64,000 nucleotides of DNA from Myroides sp. WP-1 (GCF_014145635.1 NZ_JACHTC010000013.1:1-64000); one strand, 5' to 3'. Counted from the stretch's first letter, positions 7,284 to 15,640 are shown. The notes: generated from the sequence alone by a model not told the origin. Numbers and translations: made by a program.

Positions 7284-7844
7284 ATGAATAAACTAGAAAA
7301 AACCGCTGAACTTCTCGATGAAACTCAATTTTGGAATCTTGTTAATGCTTCCCTACAATATTCGACGGATCAAAACTCACAAGAAGCCTACCTCATCCAA
7401 GCATTAGAACAATTAACACCAAAAGAAATGATTGGTTTTCGCTTGCGCACAGATCAATTGCTTTATGATACCTACAACAGTAGGATGTGGTGTGCGGGTT
7501 ATTTAATGAATGGAGGTTGTTCGGATGATGGATTCGAGTATTTTAGAAATTGGGTAATTTCAAAGGGAAAAGACGTGTATTATCAGGCGAAAGAAAACCC
7601 AGATAGCTTAATTCAGTTAAAAGATCAAGCGGAAGATGAGCTGTTTGATTTTGAAAGTTTTTGGTACGTAGCATTAGAAGCCTTTGAAAATAAAACAGGC
7701 GAAGAACTCTATGACTATATCGATGATGATCAGGTTGAATTCAATGAAGGAAATTATCCATCTTTTGAATTTAATTGGAGCGATGAAGAACCCGAAAGCA
7801 TGCAGAGACTTTGTCCTCAACTATTTGAGTATTTTTGGAGATAA
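7284..7844 (+). CDS. DUF4240 domain protein
   Basis: A 186-residue cytoplasmic acidic protein. It carries FWNLVNAS, then MIGFRLRTDQLLYDTYNSRMW and FEYFRNWVISKGKDVYYQA, which match the pattern of DUF4240 proteins (FWxLI, then a helix with YxxxLW, then FxxFRxWLIxxGxxxYxxA). These often occur in toxin-immunity and SMI1-like gene neighbourhoods, although their function is unknown. It follows the DUF4919 gene closely. The N-terminus at 7284 is the only good ATG. Confidence 0.75.
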   Translation: MNKLEKTAELLDETQFWNLVNASLQYSTDQNSQEAYLIQALEQLTPKEMIGFRLRTDQLLYDTYNSRMWCAGYLMNGGCSDDGFEYFRNWVISKGKDVYYQAKENPDSLIQLKDQAEDELFDFESFWYVALEAFENKTGEELYDYIDDDQVEFNEGNYPSFEFNWSDEEPESMQRLCPQLFEYFWR

Positions 7845-7980
7845 ACCCTATTATACAAATACATCTTACATTCAAGGCACAACAGCAATACAATGTTATC
7901 ATTTAGGGCTCGCTTTTTATTTCTTTTTTCCAAAATAAGGACAAAAATAAAACACTTTAAATCGGTTTAACCAACACAAC

Positions 7981-8460
7981 ATGAATTCCATTTTCTACGA
8001 TCAAACAAAATATCCAAAAATAGCACTACAAGCTATCACAGTGCCTTTATTCGCAATTCCAATATTCACTTATGTCTATGCCTTAGAAACAGTATTCGTT
8101 CTGCTTCTCGCTTTTGTTTTTATCCTCTTAGCTATAGGAGGTTACTATATGTATAAAACACAACTAACGGTTGAACTAACATCTAAAGGGGTGTCTTATA
8201 CCCTACAATCATTCTCAACAAAAAAGGGACAAATTCCTTTTTCTGAAATTATAAACATAGATGTTGTTTCCTTAGATTACACCACCAAATTCGGAGGTTG
8301 GGGCCATCGAAAAAACAAAAATGGAGAGGCTTTTATATTTAATGACGGATCATTTTTACACGTACAAACCGCCAAACAACAATATTATTTCTCTATTTCG
8401 GATGAACAAAAAAGAGCTTGTAAAAGAAGCCTAGAACAATATAAACAAGAAAAGGAATAA
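7981..8460 (+). CDS. Two-helix membrane protein, intact member of a duplicated pair
   Basis: This 159-residue protein has two adjacent hydrophobic helices at about residues 15-55 (IALQAITVPLFAIPIF and VFVLLLAFVFILLAIGGYY) followed by a soluble domain of beta-strands. That domain (ELTSKGVSYTLQSF, IPFSEIINIDVVS, then an ending helix) has the strand order of small PH-like domains of bacterial membrane proteins. The part from codon ~44 onward, and the DNA after the gene, is nearly identical to the truncated copy at 9940-10251. It shares a bidirectional terminator (8450-8481) with the esterase remnant on the opposite strand. Confidence 0.65.
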   Translation: MNSIFYDQTKYPKIALQAITVPLFAIPIFTYVYALETVFVLLLAFVFILLAIGGYYMYKTQLTVELTSKGVSYTLQSFSTKKGQIPFSEIINIDVVSLDYTTKFGGWGHRKNKNGEAFIFNDGSFLHVQTAKQQYYFSISDEQKRACKRSLEQYKQEKE

Positions 8461-8481
8461 TGCTTACGCATTATTCCTTTT
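8450..8481. terminator. Bidirectional terminator
   Basis: A 14-bp perfect stem (AAAAGGAATAATGC / GCATTATTCCTTTT) with loop TTAC and flanking A and T tracts ends the membrane-protein gene and the converging esterase remnant. An identical copy lies at 10241-10272. Confidence 0.85.
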
Positions 8482-8715
8482 TTGTATGTTGAAACAACCA
8501 ATTGTACAAATCAATATGGCGGTATAAATCTTCAACACTCCCGTGATTTCCTCCTTTTACCACTTGCAATTCTACAGGCGCTTTTGCATTACAATTCAAT
8601 GGCCTTTAGTAGGGGCAATGATCCAAAACTGATACGCCGTTTGATCTAAAATAGCTTGGGATTGTGCTGATAACGTAAAGGAAATCAACCCCATAAGTAA
8701 AACAACTAAACGCAT
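8471..8715 (-). pseudogene. Esterase remnant with large internal deletion
   Basis: Both ends match the intact esterase gene at 10262-10939, but about 430 bp in the middle are gone. The junction reads GGCCTTTAGTAGGGG. In the intact copy the left side continues TTTAGTATGC and the right side begins CAGTAGGGG, so the deletion joined two AGTA microhomologies. The catalytic nucleophile, the acid and the frame are lost. The signal-peptide end and the last codons survive. It is the decayed partner of the intact gene. Confidence 0.9.
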
Positions 8716-8950
8716 ATATTTTTTTAACTAAATATAGTTGTATTCAAACAGTAAAAAATTTACAATTATTGTAATTTCTCTGTCTGTACATTAACAAAAT
8801 AATAGATTAATATACAAGGTTATTAGTATAAACAGCACAACATTCTGGAAAACCATTACATATATTATGTTAATAATTATATAAATAATTTAACAAAGTA
8901 ATAATATGTTCTATTTTTAGAGCTATATCAAAAAATAAATTCAAAAATAA

Positions 8951-9850
8951 ATGAAAAAACTACTTAAGGCCTCATTAGTAGCGAGTCTTAGCTTATTTCT
9001 GTTCAATTGTAGTTCGGATGATAGTGCAATTCCTACTATAGAAGGACCTTGCCCTGGACCAGAGCCTATTGAGATGGAAAAAACATACTATCTTAGTACT
9101 ATCGAGCAAAATTATTATAATGAGGATGAGGAGTCCAATAAAAAATTTCTACTTCAGGTCAATTACAAACTAGAATATAATCCTGATTTTAAATTACATA
9201 GAATTTTATACACAGATAAAGGCACTACGGATAATGAAGTTATAAGAGAGCAGTTCCTTGAAATGCATCATACGTTAGATACTCAAGGAAGATTAGAAAC
9301 ATTCACTCTGAAAGATGCTTCTGATTCTGCTATTGTTGAAGAGTACACGTACACCTATACGAATGATTTATTGCAATCAACAAAATATGATTTAGTGGCT
9401 CAAGGTGGGACATTCATAGCTAATTTTCAATATAACGAAAACAAACAGATGATGACCAATAACGCATTGGGAGCCAACCTACTCGTTGATTACTCTTATA
9501 ACCAAATCAATCAAATCGATCGATTTAAGGTAAATGGTCAAGGAATTAAATTAACGTATGACGATAAAGTATCGCCTTTTTACAATCTTCCCTATGACTT
9601 GACTAGTTTAATTATTAATTTCAATTATGTATTTCCCTATACGTATAAGTTTCCTAATAATATAACTTCCTTTGCTATTGGAAGCGAAGTGGCAGATGTT
9701 GATTTCACATATAATGAAGGTAATTTACCTACAAAAGCGATCTATTATGATGGAAAAAGAGAAGACAATATAATAGCCTTTGACGTCACTTATACTTACA
9801 TAGTGAAAGAAACAGCAATTAAACCAGAAGATACTCCAAAAACCGATTAG
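8951..9850 (+). CDS. SCSS-type lipoprotein, paralogue A
   Basis: The 299-residue product has a signal peptide with lipobox LFNC followed by Ser-Ser-Asp-Asp, the flavobacterial pattern for surface lipoproteins. The mature part is built of beta-hairpins with recurring Tyr-x-Tyr ends (YTYTYTNDLL, VDYSYNQINQIDRF, VDFTYNEGNLPTKA), similar to YD-repeat or DUF4595-like proteins. It is a clear paralogue of the product of 11123-11965, especially in FPNNITS and NLPxDLTS. The 200 bp upstream are AT-rich and should hold the promoter. A terminator overlaps the stop codon. Confidence 0.75.
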   Translation: MKKLLKASLVASLSLFLFNCSSDDSAIPTIEGPCPGPEPIEMEKTYYLSTIEQNYYNEDEESNKKFLLQVNYKLEYNPDFKLHRILYTDKGTTDNEVIREQFLEMHHTLDTQGRLETFTLKDASDSAIVEEYTYTYTNDLLQSTKYDLVAQGGTFIANFQYNENKQMMTNNALGANLLVDYSYNQINQIDRFKVNGQGIKLTYDDKVSPFYNLPYDLTSLIINFNYVFPYTYKFPNNITSFAIGSEVADVDFTYNEGNLPTKAIYYDGKREDNIIAFDVTYTYIVKETAIKPEDTPKTD

Positions 9851-9866
9851 CAAATTAATCGGTTTT
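9839..9866 (+). terminator. Terminator overlapping the stop codon
   Basis: AAAACCGATTA (9839-9849) pairs with TAATCGGTTTT (9856-9866) across loop GCAAAT, followed by further T residues. The stem begins inside the last codons of the lipoprotein gene. Confidence 0.8.
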
Positions 9867-9939
9867 TTATAGTTCACACAGAGTTTTTAAACTGCTTTTA
9901 GCTTTTGTTTTTATCCTCTTAGCTATAGGAGGACACTAT

Positions 9940-10251
9940 ATGTATAAAACACAACTAACGGTTGAACTAACATCTAAAGGGGTGTCTTATACCCTACAAT
10001 CATTCTCAACAAAAAAGGGACAAATTCCTTTTTCTGAAATTATAAACATAGATGTTGTTTCCTTAGATTACACCACCAAATTCGGAGGTTGGGGCCATCG
10101 AAAAAACAAAAATGGAGAGGCTTTTATATTTAATGACGGATCATTTTTACACGTACAAACCGCCAAACAACAATATTATTTCTCTATTTCGGATGAACAA
10201 AAAAGAGCTTGTAAAAGAAGCCTAGAACAATATAAACAAGAAAAGGAATAA
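9940..10251 (+). pseudogene. N-truncated copy of the two-helix membrane protein
   Basis: From 9901 the DNA matches the gene at 7981-8460, but the first ~43 codons, including the first membrane helix, are missing. An internal ATG at 9940 after GGAGGACACTAT could give a 103-residue soluble fragment, identical to the C-terminus of the intact protein. Without its membrane part it is probably non-functional, unless the soluble domain has a role by itself. Confidence 0.8.
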
Positions 10252-10272
10252 TGCTTACGCATTATTCCTTTT
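10241..10272. terminator. Bidirectional terminator, copy 2
   Basis: The same 14-bp stem and TTAC loop as at 8450-8481. It serves the converging truncated gene and the intact esterase gene. Confidence 0.85.
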
Positions 10273-10939
10273 TTGTATGTTGAAACAACCAATTGTACAA
10301 ATCAATATGGCGGTATAAATCTTCAACACTCCCGTGATTTCCACCTTTTACCACTTGCAATTCTACAGGCGCTTTCGCATTACAATTCTTAATGGCCTTT
10401 AGTATGCTTTTTGATTCTTTTAGCGGAACAATAAAATCTTTATCTCCGTGAATTAATTTAATAGGAAGACTTGTCAAATTACAGGCATCCTTATTTTCAC
10501 CACCCCCACAGATAGCAATAGCCGCTGCTAAACGGTTGGCGTATTTACTCGCATATTTCATGGTTCCGTAACCACCCAAACTCATTCCTGTAACGTAAAT
10601 TCGACTTTCATCGATCGCATAATGTTCGATCATATATTGCACAACCTCATCTACTTTATCTGGATTCCAAGGTCCAGAGGGCAACTGTGGAGCAACCAAA
10701 TAAGCAGGAATCTGCAATCCCTTTTTCTCTATTCCTCTTAAGGGACCATAGCGTTTAACACGCTCAATATTGGTTCCTGACAAACTTCTTCCATGCAAAA
10801 AGATGACTAATGGATTCTTTTCTTGCACTTCAGTAGGGGCATTGACCCAAAACTGATACGCCGTTTGATCTAAAATAGCTTGGGGTTGCGCTGATAACGT
10901 AAAGGAAATCAACCCCATAAGTAAAACAACTAAACGCAT
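10262..10939 (-). CDS. Secreted alpha/beta-hydrolase (esterase/PHB depolymerase-like)
   Basis: From the ATG at 10939 the protein is 225 residues and begins with a signal peptide (MRLVVLLMGLISFTLSAQ). An in-frame ATG at 11008 would add 23 residues without a secretion signal, so the shorter start is preferred. The fold shows FLHGRS (oxyanion region), VTGMSLGGYG (nucleophile elbow G-x-S-x-G), HGDKDFIVP (acid) and GGNHGS (histidine): a full catalytic triad in esterases of the dienelactone-hydrolase/phospholipase-carboxylesterase group. It probably hydrolyses esters or peptides in the periplasm. The substrate is unknown. A broken copy lies at 8471-8715. Confidence 0.85.
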   Translation of the reverse strand: MRLVVLLMGLISFTLSAQPQAILDQTAYQFWVNAPTEVQEKNPLVIFLHGRSLSGTNIERVKRYGPLRGIEKKGLQIPAYLVAPQLPSGPWNPDKVDEVVQYMIEHYAIDESRIYVTGMSLGGYGTMKYASKYANRLAAAIAICGGGENKDACNLTSLPIKLIHGDKDFIVPLKESKSILKAIKNCNAKAPVELQVVKGGNHGSVEDLYRHIDLYNWLFQHTKKE

Positions 10940-11122
10940 AGATTTTTTAACTAAATATAGTTGTATTCTCACTAAAATCATTAAAATACAACTCTTTTCT
11001 TTTTTCATGCGTTGGTTTTAAATGCTACCTCATATACAAATAAAAAATACTCATTTATTTTGTTAACACCAATTTGGCTATTATTGTTAATTATGTTTTT
11101 TTTTAATTAAAATAATATAAAA

Positions 11123-11965
11123 ATGAAACAAATTTTAAAATCATTAACACTAGTAAGCACACTTTTTCTCTTCGTTAGTTGTAGTTCAGATGACAGTAGT
11201 AATTCTGGACCAGATAACCCAGATAACACTGAAAATCAATACTTGATCAATACTATTGAAAGAAAAACATACCGCGAACAATCATCATCCCTATTGGTAG
11301 TGAATACACTAGAGATGGTATATGATGAAGAAAATAAACTAAAACACATCTTATATAAAGAGGATCATTATAAAAACGATGAAATAGCCATGACTTACAA
11401 TTTCCTCATGGAATACGTGTTAAACAAAGAAGACAAACTACAGTTTTTTGGAATCAAAATCAACAATGAGTACAGTCATAAATATAATTATAGTTATATC
11501 GACAACTTATTATCTAACGCTAACTATCAGTTAGTAAGTCAGAGAGCTACTTTTAACAGTACATTTACCCATAATGGAAAAGGTCAAATGACCAAGAACG
11601 ACACATCCGAAGCAAATCTTCTTGTCCTTTACAGTTACAATAGCAAAAATCAAATAAACACAATCAAACTAAATGGACAAAATAATAAAATCACATACGA
11701 TAACCATACAACCCCATTTACTAATCTTCCTTTAGACCTAACTAGTTTCCTTATTGGGTATGACTATGCTTTTCCGTACAGCTATACTTTCCCCAATAAT
11801 ATAACTTCAATAGAATCTAATACCGATTTAACTACTATAGAATACACCTATAATGACGTTAATCTTCCTGTTCAGGCAAAAAGATACTATAAATCTAATA
11901 ACACCCCAAAGCACCTTTCTAGCGAAATAAAATATAGTTATCACCAAATAAAGAATACAAAATAG
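11123..11965 (+). CDS. SCSS-type lipoprotein, paralogue B
   Basis: The 280-residue lipoprotein (lipobox FVSC, then SSDDSS) is a paralogue of the product of 8951-9850. It shares the order of tyrosine-rich hairpins and the motifs NLPLDLTS, FPNNITS and TIEYTYNDVNLP. The two are clearly more divergent than the flanking duplicated DNA, so the lipoprotein pair is older, or has been under diversifying selection. It should be anchored in the outer membrane. Function unknown. Confidence 0.75.
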   Translation: MKQILKSLTLVSTLFLFVSCSSDDSSNSGPDNPDNTENQYLINTIERKTYREQSSSLLVVNTLEMVYDEENKLKHILYKEDHYKNDEIAMTYNFLMEYVLNKEDKLQFFGIKINNEYSHKYNYSYIDNLLSNANYQLVSQRATFNSTFTHNGKGQMTKNDTSEANLLVLYSYNSKNQINTIKLNGQNNKITYDNHTTPFTNLPLDLTSFLIGYDYAFPYSYTFPNNITSIESNTDLTTIEYTYNDVNLPVQAKRYYKSNNTPKHLSSEIKYSYHQIKNTK

Positions 11966-11999
11966 GTTAATATATACGAATCACTTATTAAAAAAAACG

Positions 12000-12031
12000 A
12001 AAGCCGATGAACGCTAAAACTCATCGGCTTT
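12000..12031. terminator. Bidirectional terminator
   Basis: AAAGCCGATGA (12000-12010) and TCATCGGCTTT (12021-12031) form an 11-bp stem with a 10-nt loop. It lies between the converging lipoprotein and AraC genes. Confidence 0.85.
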
Positions 12032-12044
12032 GTTATTTACACGA

Positions 12045-12893
12045 TTAACGATTCCTCTCGCGATATCGCATAGGACTTTGGCCGATATACGTCTTAAAAT
12101 AACGGCAAAACGTCGTTGAATCCGCAAAGTGCAATTGTTCTGCTATTTGATAAATGGGCCAATCGGTGGCTGTTAAATACGTTTTGGCTTTAATAAGCAC
12201 TAATTCAGTTATCACTTTCGAGATAGATTTTCCAGTGCGTTGGCGAATCAGTGTGGTTAAATACTTCGGAGTCAACTTAAGCTGATCGGCATAAAAACGC
12301 ACAGATTTCTCTACAAGATAATGCTGATGCAACAAATTGTAAAATTGAAATACAATAACGTCTTTGCGCGAACTCGGTTGCATGGCCTGCTCTTCTTGTT
12401 GATACACGCGATTGACTTGTGCAATAAACGAATACAAAAGATAACGCAAGGCGTCTGTTTGAAAAATAGACACCTTATCTTTCTGTTGTTGAAAGAGGAG
12501 GATATACTGATCAAAAATAGCTTGATCCGCTTGTTGTAAAGTTACCACGGGCTGCTCAATCAATACATTTAAAAAATTGTAATTCGTCGGCAAAATCATC
12601 TCGTCTATATCTCGGAAACTAAAGACCAAATGAACACATTGAAAATCTTGACTAGGTTCTTGATTCAACACCAAACTTTGAGGTAGCAACGTTAGAAGTG
12701 TCCCTGTCGCTAAGACATATGCTGTATCGTTTATTGTTACACTTGCTGTTCCGGCACAACAATACGACAGGACAATCTGTCCGTCCTGATGGTTTGCAAT
12801 TGGATTCGACAACGTATAGCAATCGTTGGATAGTAATACTTGAATAGGCATTTCGACTTGGTTTACTTCAACTACAAATATAACCTTTTGCAC
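12045..12893 (-). CDS. AraC-family transcriptional regulator
   Basis: The 282-residue protein has an N-terminal cupin-like ligand domain (~15-130) and a C-terminal pair of helix-turn-helix motifs. The second ends with the family signature HFADSTTFCRYFKTYIGQSP-MRYR. The first HTH is in FYADQLKLTPKYLTTLIRQRTGKS. A start at the internal ATG of MPIQV (residue 15) is also possible. It diverges from the acetyltransferase gene at 12958 with 64 bp between them, so that gene is a likely target. The ligand is unknown. Confidence 0.88.
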   Translation of the reverse strand: MQKVIFVVEVNQVEMPIQVLLSNDCYTLSNPIANHQDGQIVLSYCCAGTASVTINDTAYVLATGTLLTLLPQSLVLNQEPSQDFQCVHLVFSFRDIDEMILPTNYNFLNVLIEQPVVTLQQADQAIFDQYILLFQQQKDKVSIFQTDALRYLLYSFIAQVNRVYQQEEQAMQPSSRKDVIVFQFYNLLHQHYLVEKSVRFYADQLKLTPKYLTTLIRQRTGKSISKVITELVLIKAKTYLTATDWPIYQIAEQLHFADSTTFCRYFKTYIGQSPMRYRERNR

Positions 12894-12957
12894 ATTAATA
12901 GTTTCGAATCATCGATAACTACCTCACTTTAAAACAAGTACTTTGCACAAAATAACG

Positions 12958-13875
12958 ATGACTATGCAATCTATTCCAGTCACTATTAAAAATAAAACAT
13001 ACACTTTGCACATTGCTTATCAAGAAAACGATACCCTGCGCAAGGCCTTCAATTCCATGACCTATGATTTTTGGGAATTTACATTTGAATCTTACTATCA
13101 GTCGGGATTTTGGGACGACACTTGTCTTATTTTTTCTCTCTTTGAGGGTGAGACTATTGTTTCTCATACTACCTTGAGTTTATTTACTGTACCAACAACA
13201 GATCAACAACTTCGCTTGGGTCAACTCGGCACGGTAATGACACATCCTGACTATACCAAACGGGGGTTATCACGATTTTTAATGGAATATGTCTTTGAGG
13301 CATATCGCGATCAATTGGACGGGTACTTTTTATTTGCCAATGAAACGGTTTTGGATTTCTATCCCAAATTTGGATTTGTTGCAGCGCCCGAATTTCAAGC
13401 GTCAAAGAAGTTTAATAAACAACCAAGTAGTTGCGAAATTCAACGATTAAATCTCACCGATAATCAAGATTTACAACTGTTTCAACATTATCTCAACTAC
13501 GGAAAAACAGCTTGTCGTTTTGATACTCAGAGTTATGGTTTAGCTCATTTTTACTGCTATGCTAATCCTGAATTTGGATTTGCAGATTCGATTTATGTCA
13601 TTCCCGAATTGGAAACGCTACTTATCGCTCAACAAGAAGAAGATAATTTATTAATTTTTCAGGCCTATTATCTCGATCAAAATCAACTAGAGGACGCCTT
13701 CCATGCATTAGCTACAGAATACACAACCCGTATTACGTTAGGCTTTACTCCTGTATCAAACGATTATACCTTCACCCCTTACAAAGAAGAAGATTTAACT
13801 TTATTTGTGACGCCTTCGCTAGTTCCATACTTCACAGAACAGCAAACAATGATTCCGCTATTATCACATACCTAA
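12958..13875 (+). CDS. GNAT N-acetyltransferase, two-domain
   Basis: From the ATG at 12958 the protein is 305 residues. A further frame of 5 codons upstream begins only with TTG. Residues ~20-155 form the GNAT core, with LGQLGTVMTHPDYTKRGLSRFLM as strand beta-4 and the acetyl-CoA loop (the usual Q/R-x-x-G-x-G/A is TKRGLS), then YPKFGFV. The second half (residues ~160-305) is a second, degenerate acetyltransferase-like or SCP-2-like domain. It is divergent from the AraC regulator. The acceptor is unknown. Confidence 0.8.
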   Translation: MTMQSIPVTIKNKTYTLHIAYQENDTLRKAFNSMTYDFWEFTFESYYQSGFWDDTCLIFSLFEGETIVSHTTLSLFTVPTTDQQLRLGQLGTVMTHPDYTKRGLSRFLMEYVFEAYRDQLDGYFLFANETVLDFYPKFGFVAAPEFQASKKFNKQPSSCEIQRLNLTDNQDLQLFQHYLNYGKTACRFDTQSYGLAHFYCYANPEFGFADSIYVIPELETLLIAQQEEDNLLIFQAYYLDQNQLEDAFHALATEYTTRITLGFTPVSNDYTFTPYKEEDLTLFVTPSLVPYFTEQQTMIPLLSHT

Positions 13876-13900
13876 AAAGGAGAGCCTCTGCTCTCCTTTT
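13875..13900. terminator. Bidirectional terminator
   Basis: AAAAGGAGAG (13875-13884) and CTCTCCTTTT (13891-13900), loop CCTCTG. It overlaps the stop region of the acetyltransferase gene and faces the end of the reductase gene. Confidence 0.88.
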
Positions 13901-13903
13901 CTA

Positions 13904-14974
13904 TTACGGTATAAATCGTTCTGTTCTCAATTTTTCAAATAGATCAAAAAAGGAATCACGCGTTGTTTGATAGGCAGAAAAACCCAATTGTCTACTTTTA
14001 GACATTTCTGTTACAACTTCAAGCGGTCGACCTAAGTCTAGATCTGTATGCCAAGGGGAAGCAAGCTGATTCAAATCGGTTATTTTTAATCCATGTGCTA
14101 GTCCTAGTTCTTTCCAAAGGCTTTCTTTTCCTTCTAGTTGTTTTTGAAGTGGTCGAATCTCTTTATCAAATCCCAATGCTTCAATTTCAAACCAAGCGGC
14201 TAGTTCAAACCAAAGTTGATTCCATCTAAAAACATCGCCATTGACAATATTAAACGCTTGATTGGCGGCTTTCTCTTCTTGTGCAGCCCATACCAACTGC
14301 TTAGCTAATTGTTTGGCATCAGTTACATCAGACAACCCGTTCCATTGTGCTTCAGAACCAGGCCAAATCATAGGTTTCCCCTCTGCCTTACAGATACTAG
14401 CATAAACAGCCAATGTTGTTCCCATGTTCATTAGATTGGTTCCTTTTGCACATCCCACAATTGTATGCGGTCGGTGGATACTCCACGTAAATCCATCACG
14501 AGCAGCTGCTTGATACACTTCATCCTCTTGATTGTAATAAAAATTCGGCAATGGCAATCTAGGGTGTTCTTCCCTTACGGGTGTTAGAGGTAGTTTTCCG
14601 CTCTTTACATAAGAGTCAAAAGGTCCGAGATAGTGCTTTAATCCCGTGACTAATGCCACGTGTTTCACTGTATTCTTAGGCGATAAAGCCGCTAAAACAT
14701 GTCGAACTAAAGCGCTGTTCAACTGAATATTCTCGTCTTCATTTGCACCGCGCATCCAAGTAGTAAAGAAAACGTGAGTAGGCGCTACCGAAGCTAAAGC
14801 CTTTTCGAGTTCACTAACTTGTAAAATATCTGCTTTTACGGGAATTAAACCTTCAATACCCACCAAAGGATTACGCGCCAAACCGTAGGTAGTCCAACCT
14901 TGCGCGATCAATTCTTCAGCTAAATTGCTTCCTGCAATTCCACTTACTCCAACAACTAATGCACTGTTTTTCAT
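13904..14974 (-). CDS. SDR-family enone reductase (PRISE type)
   Basis: The 356-residue protein starts with the Rossmann fingerprint GVSGIAGSNLAEEL. It carries the marks of the PRISE group (progesterone 5-beta-reductase/iridoid-synthase-like, atypical extended SDRs): VFFTTWMRG, TGLKHYLGPFDSY with the active-site lysine region, PRLPLPNFYYNQED with the catalytic tyrosine, and WSIHRPHTIVG. These enzymes use NADPH to reduce the C=C bond of enones; the natural substrate in bacteria is usually unknown. The promoter (14993-15000) lies downstream of a perfect FNR-type box, so an Fnr-like regulator probably controls it. Confidence 0.85.
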   Translation of the reverse strand: MKNSALVVGVSGIAGSNLAEELIAQGWTTYGLARNPLVGIEGLIPVKADILQVSELEKALASVAPTHVFFTTWMRGANEDENIQLNSALVRHVLAALSPKNTVKHVALVTGLKHYLGPFDSYVKSGKLPLTPVREEHPRLPLPNFYYNQEDEVYQAAARDGFTWSIHRPHTIVGCAKGTNLMNMGTTLAVYASICKAEGKPMIWPGSEAQWNGLSDVTDAKQLAKQLVWAAQEEKAANQAFNIVNGDVFRWNQLWFELAAWFEIEALGFDKEIRPLQKQLEGKESLWKELGLAHGLKITDLNQLASPWHTDLDLGRPLEVVTEMSKSRQLGFSAYQTTRDSFFDLFEKLRTERFIP

Positions 14975-14992
14975 CTGTTCTTATTTTACAGT

Positions 14993-15000
14993 CAAAGGTA
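14993..15000 (-). promoter_or_regulatory. TAnnTTTG promoter element of the reductase gene
   Basis: TACCTTTG on the minus strand, with a TTTG at 15016-15019 upstream as a possible -33 element (a short spacing of ~15 bp). The predicted transcription start is about 12 nt before the ATG at 14974. Confidence 0.6.
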
Positions 15001-15045
15001 AAAAGGCATGAACTACAAACCTTTGATCTATAATAAGAACGACCC

Positions 15046-15059
15046 TTGATCTAGATCAA
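15046..15059. promoter_or_regulatory. Perfect FNR-type box
   Basis: TTGATCTAGATCAA lies inside a 20-bp perfect palindrome (15043-15062) between the Fnr-like regulator gene and the reductase gene. It matches the FNR consensus TTGAT-N4-ATCAA without error. A further half-site (TTTGATCTA) is at 15022-15030. The box centre is about 65 bp upstream of the predicted transcription start of the reductase gene, a class I activation distance. The palindrome followed by T residues may also act as the terminator of the regulator gene. Confidence 0.65.
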
Positions 15060-15064
15060 GGGTT

Positions 15065-15640
15065 TTATTTCTTTTTGTATTTGATACGACTAAATGTCTC
15101 AGGTGTTAAACCTAAAAAAGAAGCGAGTAAACTCTGCGGAATACGCTGTAATAACTCGGGATACATAGCAATAAGGCTTATGTATTTTTCTTCTGCTGAA
15201 TACGTCTGAGCATGAACCAAACGCTGATCTTTTGTTGCTAAACTTCTTTCATATACCAAGCGAAAATAGCGTTCCATGGCGGGAACTTCATCCAACATGC
15301 GTTCGTAATTTTCTTTAGACAACAACAAAAGTTCACAATCTTCCATCGCTTCGATAGCTAATGTAGCAGGTGTTTGAAAAAGAAAACTTTGAAAATCGGC
15401 AATCCACCACCCTTCCCAACCAAAGAGATTAACATTTTCATTGCCTTTTTCATCTAAAACGTAAGATTTTAAAAGACCTTCACTCACAAAGGCAAAATCT
15501 ACACAAATGTCTTCTTCTTGTAATAAGAATTGACGTCTACGCAATTTCTTCACGCGGAAAAAAGAAAACACAACTTCCTTTTCTTCAGTGGTTAACGTTA
15601 CTTTTTGGTCGATGTGTTTAAACAAATTTTTATAAGGCAT
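15065..15640 (-). CDS. Crp/Fnr-family regulator (short flavobacterial type)
   Basis: The protein is 191 residues. It has an N-terminal cyclic-nucleotide-binding-like barrel (residues ~20-130) without cysteine ligands for an Fe-S cluster, and a C-terminal winged helix. The recognition helix reads ASFLGLTPETFSRIK, with the E-x-x-S-R signature that FNR uses to read TTGAT. A perfect FNR-type box lies directly downstream, before the reductase gene. It is a good candidate for the reductase's regulator. The effector cannot be read from sequence. Confidence 0.88.
   Translation of the reverse strand: MPYKNLFKHIDQKVTLTTEEKEVVFSFFRVKKLRRRQFLLQEEDICVDFAFVSEGLLKSYVLDEKGNENVNLFGWEGWWIADFQSFLFQTPATLAIEAMEDCELLLLSKENYERMLDEVPAMERYFRLVYERSLATKDQRLVHAQTYSAEEKYISLIAMYPELLQRIPQSLLASFLGLTPETFSRIKYKKK

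Larger units (their letters stand above)
8110..8745. repeat. Duplicated segment, copy 1
   Basis: This stretch is nearly identical to 9901-10968, apart from about 430 bp missing inside the esterase gene and a few single-base differences. Identity starts inside the membrane-protein gene (GCTTTTGTTTTTATCC) and ends at GTTGTATTC. It contains the 3' part of the membrane-protein gene and the esterase remnant. Confidence 0.9.
9901..10968. repeat. Duplicated segment, copy 2
   Basis: This is the second copy of 8110-8745. It begins abruptly inside the membrane-protein gene, without that gene's N-terminal half, and ends inside the upstream region of the esterase gene. It keeps the whole esterase gene that copy 1 has lost. 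Confidence 0.9.

Noticed and set aside
9940..10251. 103-aa protein as an intact second gene
   Set aside because: It is the C-terminal part of the copy at 7981-8460 without its first membrane helix; it is listed as a truncated copy.
10940..11008. 23-residue extension of the esterase start
   Set aside because: The internal ATG gives a good signal peptide; the longer start would bury it.
12943..12957. TTG start of the two-domain acetyltransferase
   Set aside because: An ATG is present 15 bp downstream; the extra residues are not needed.
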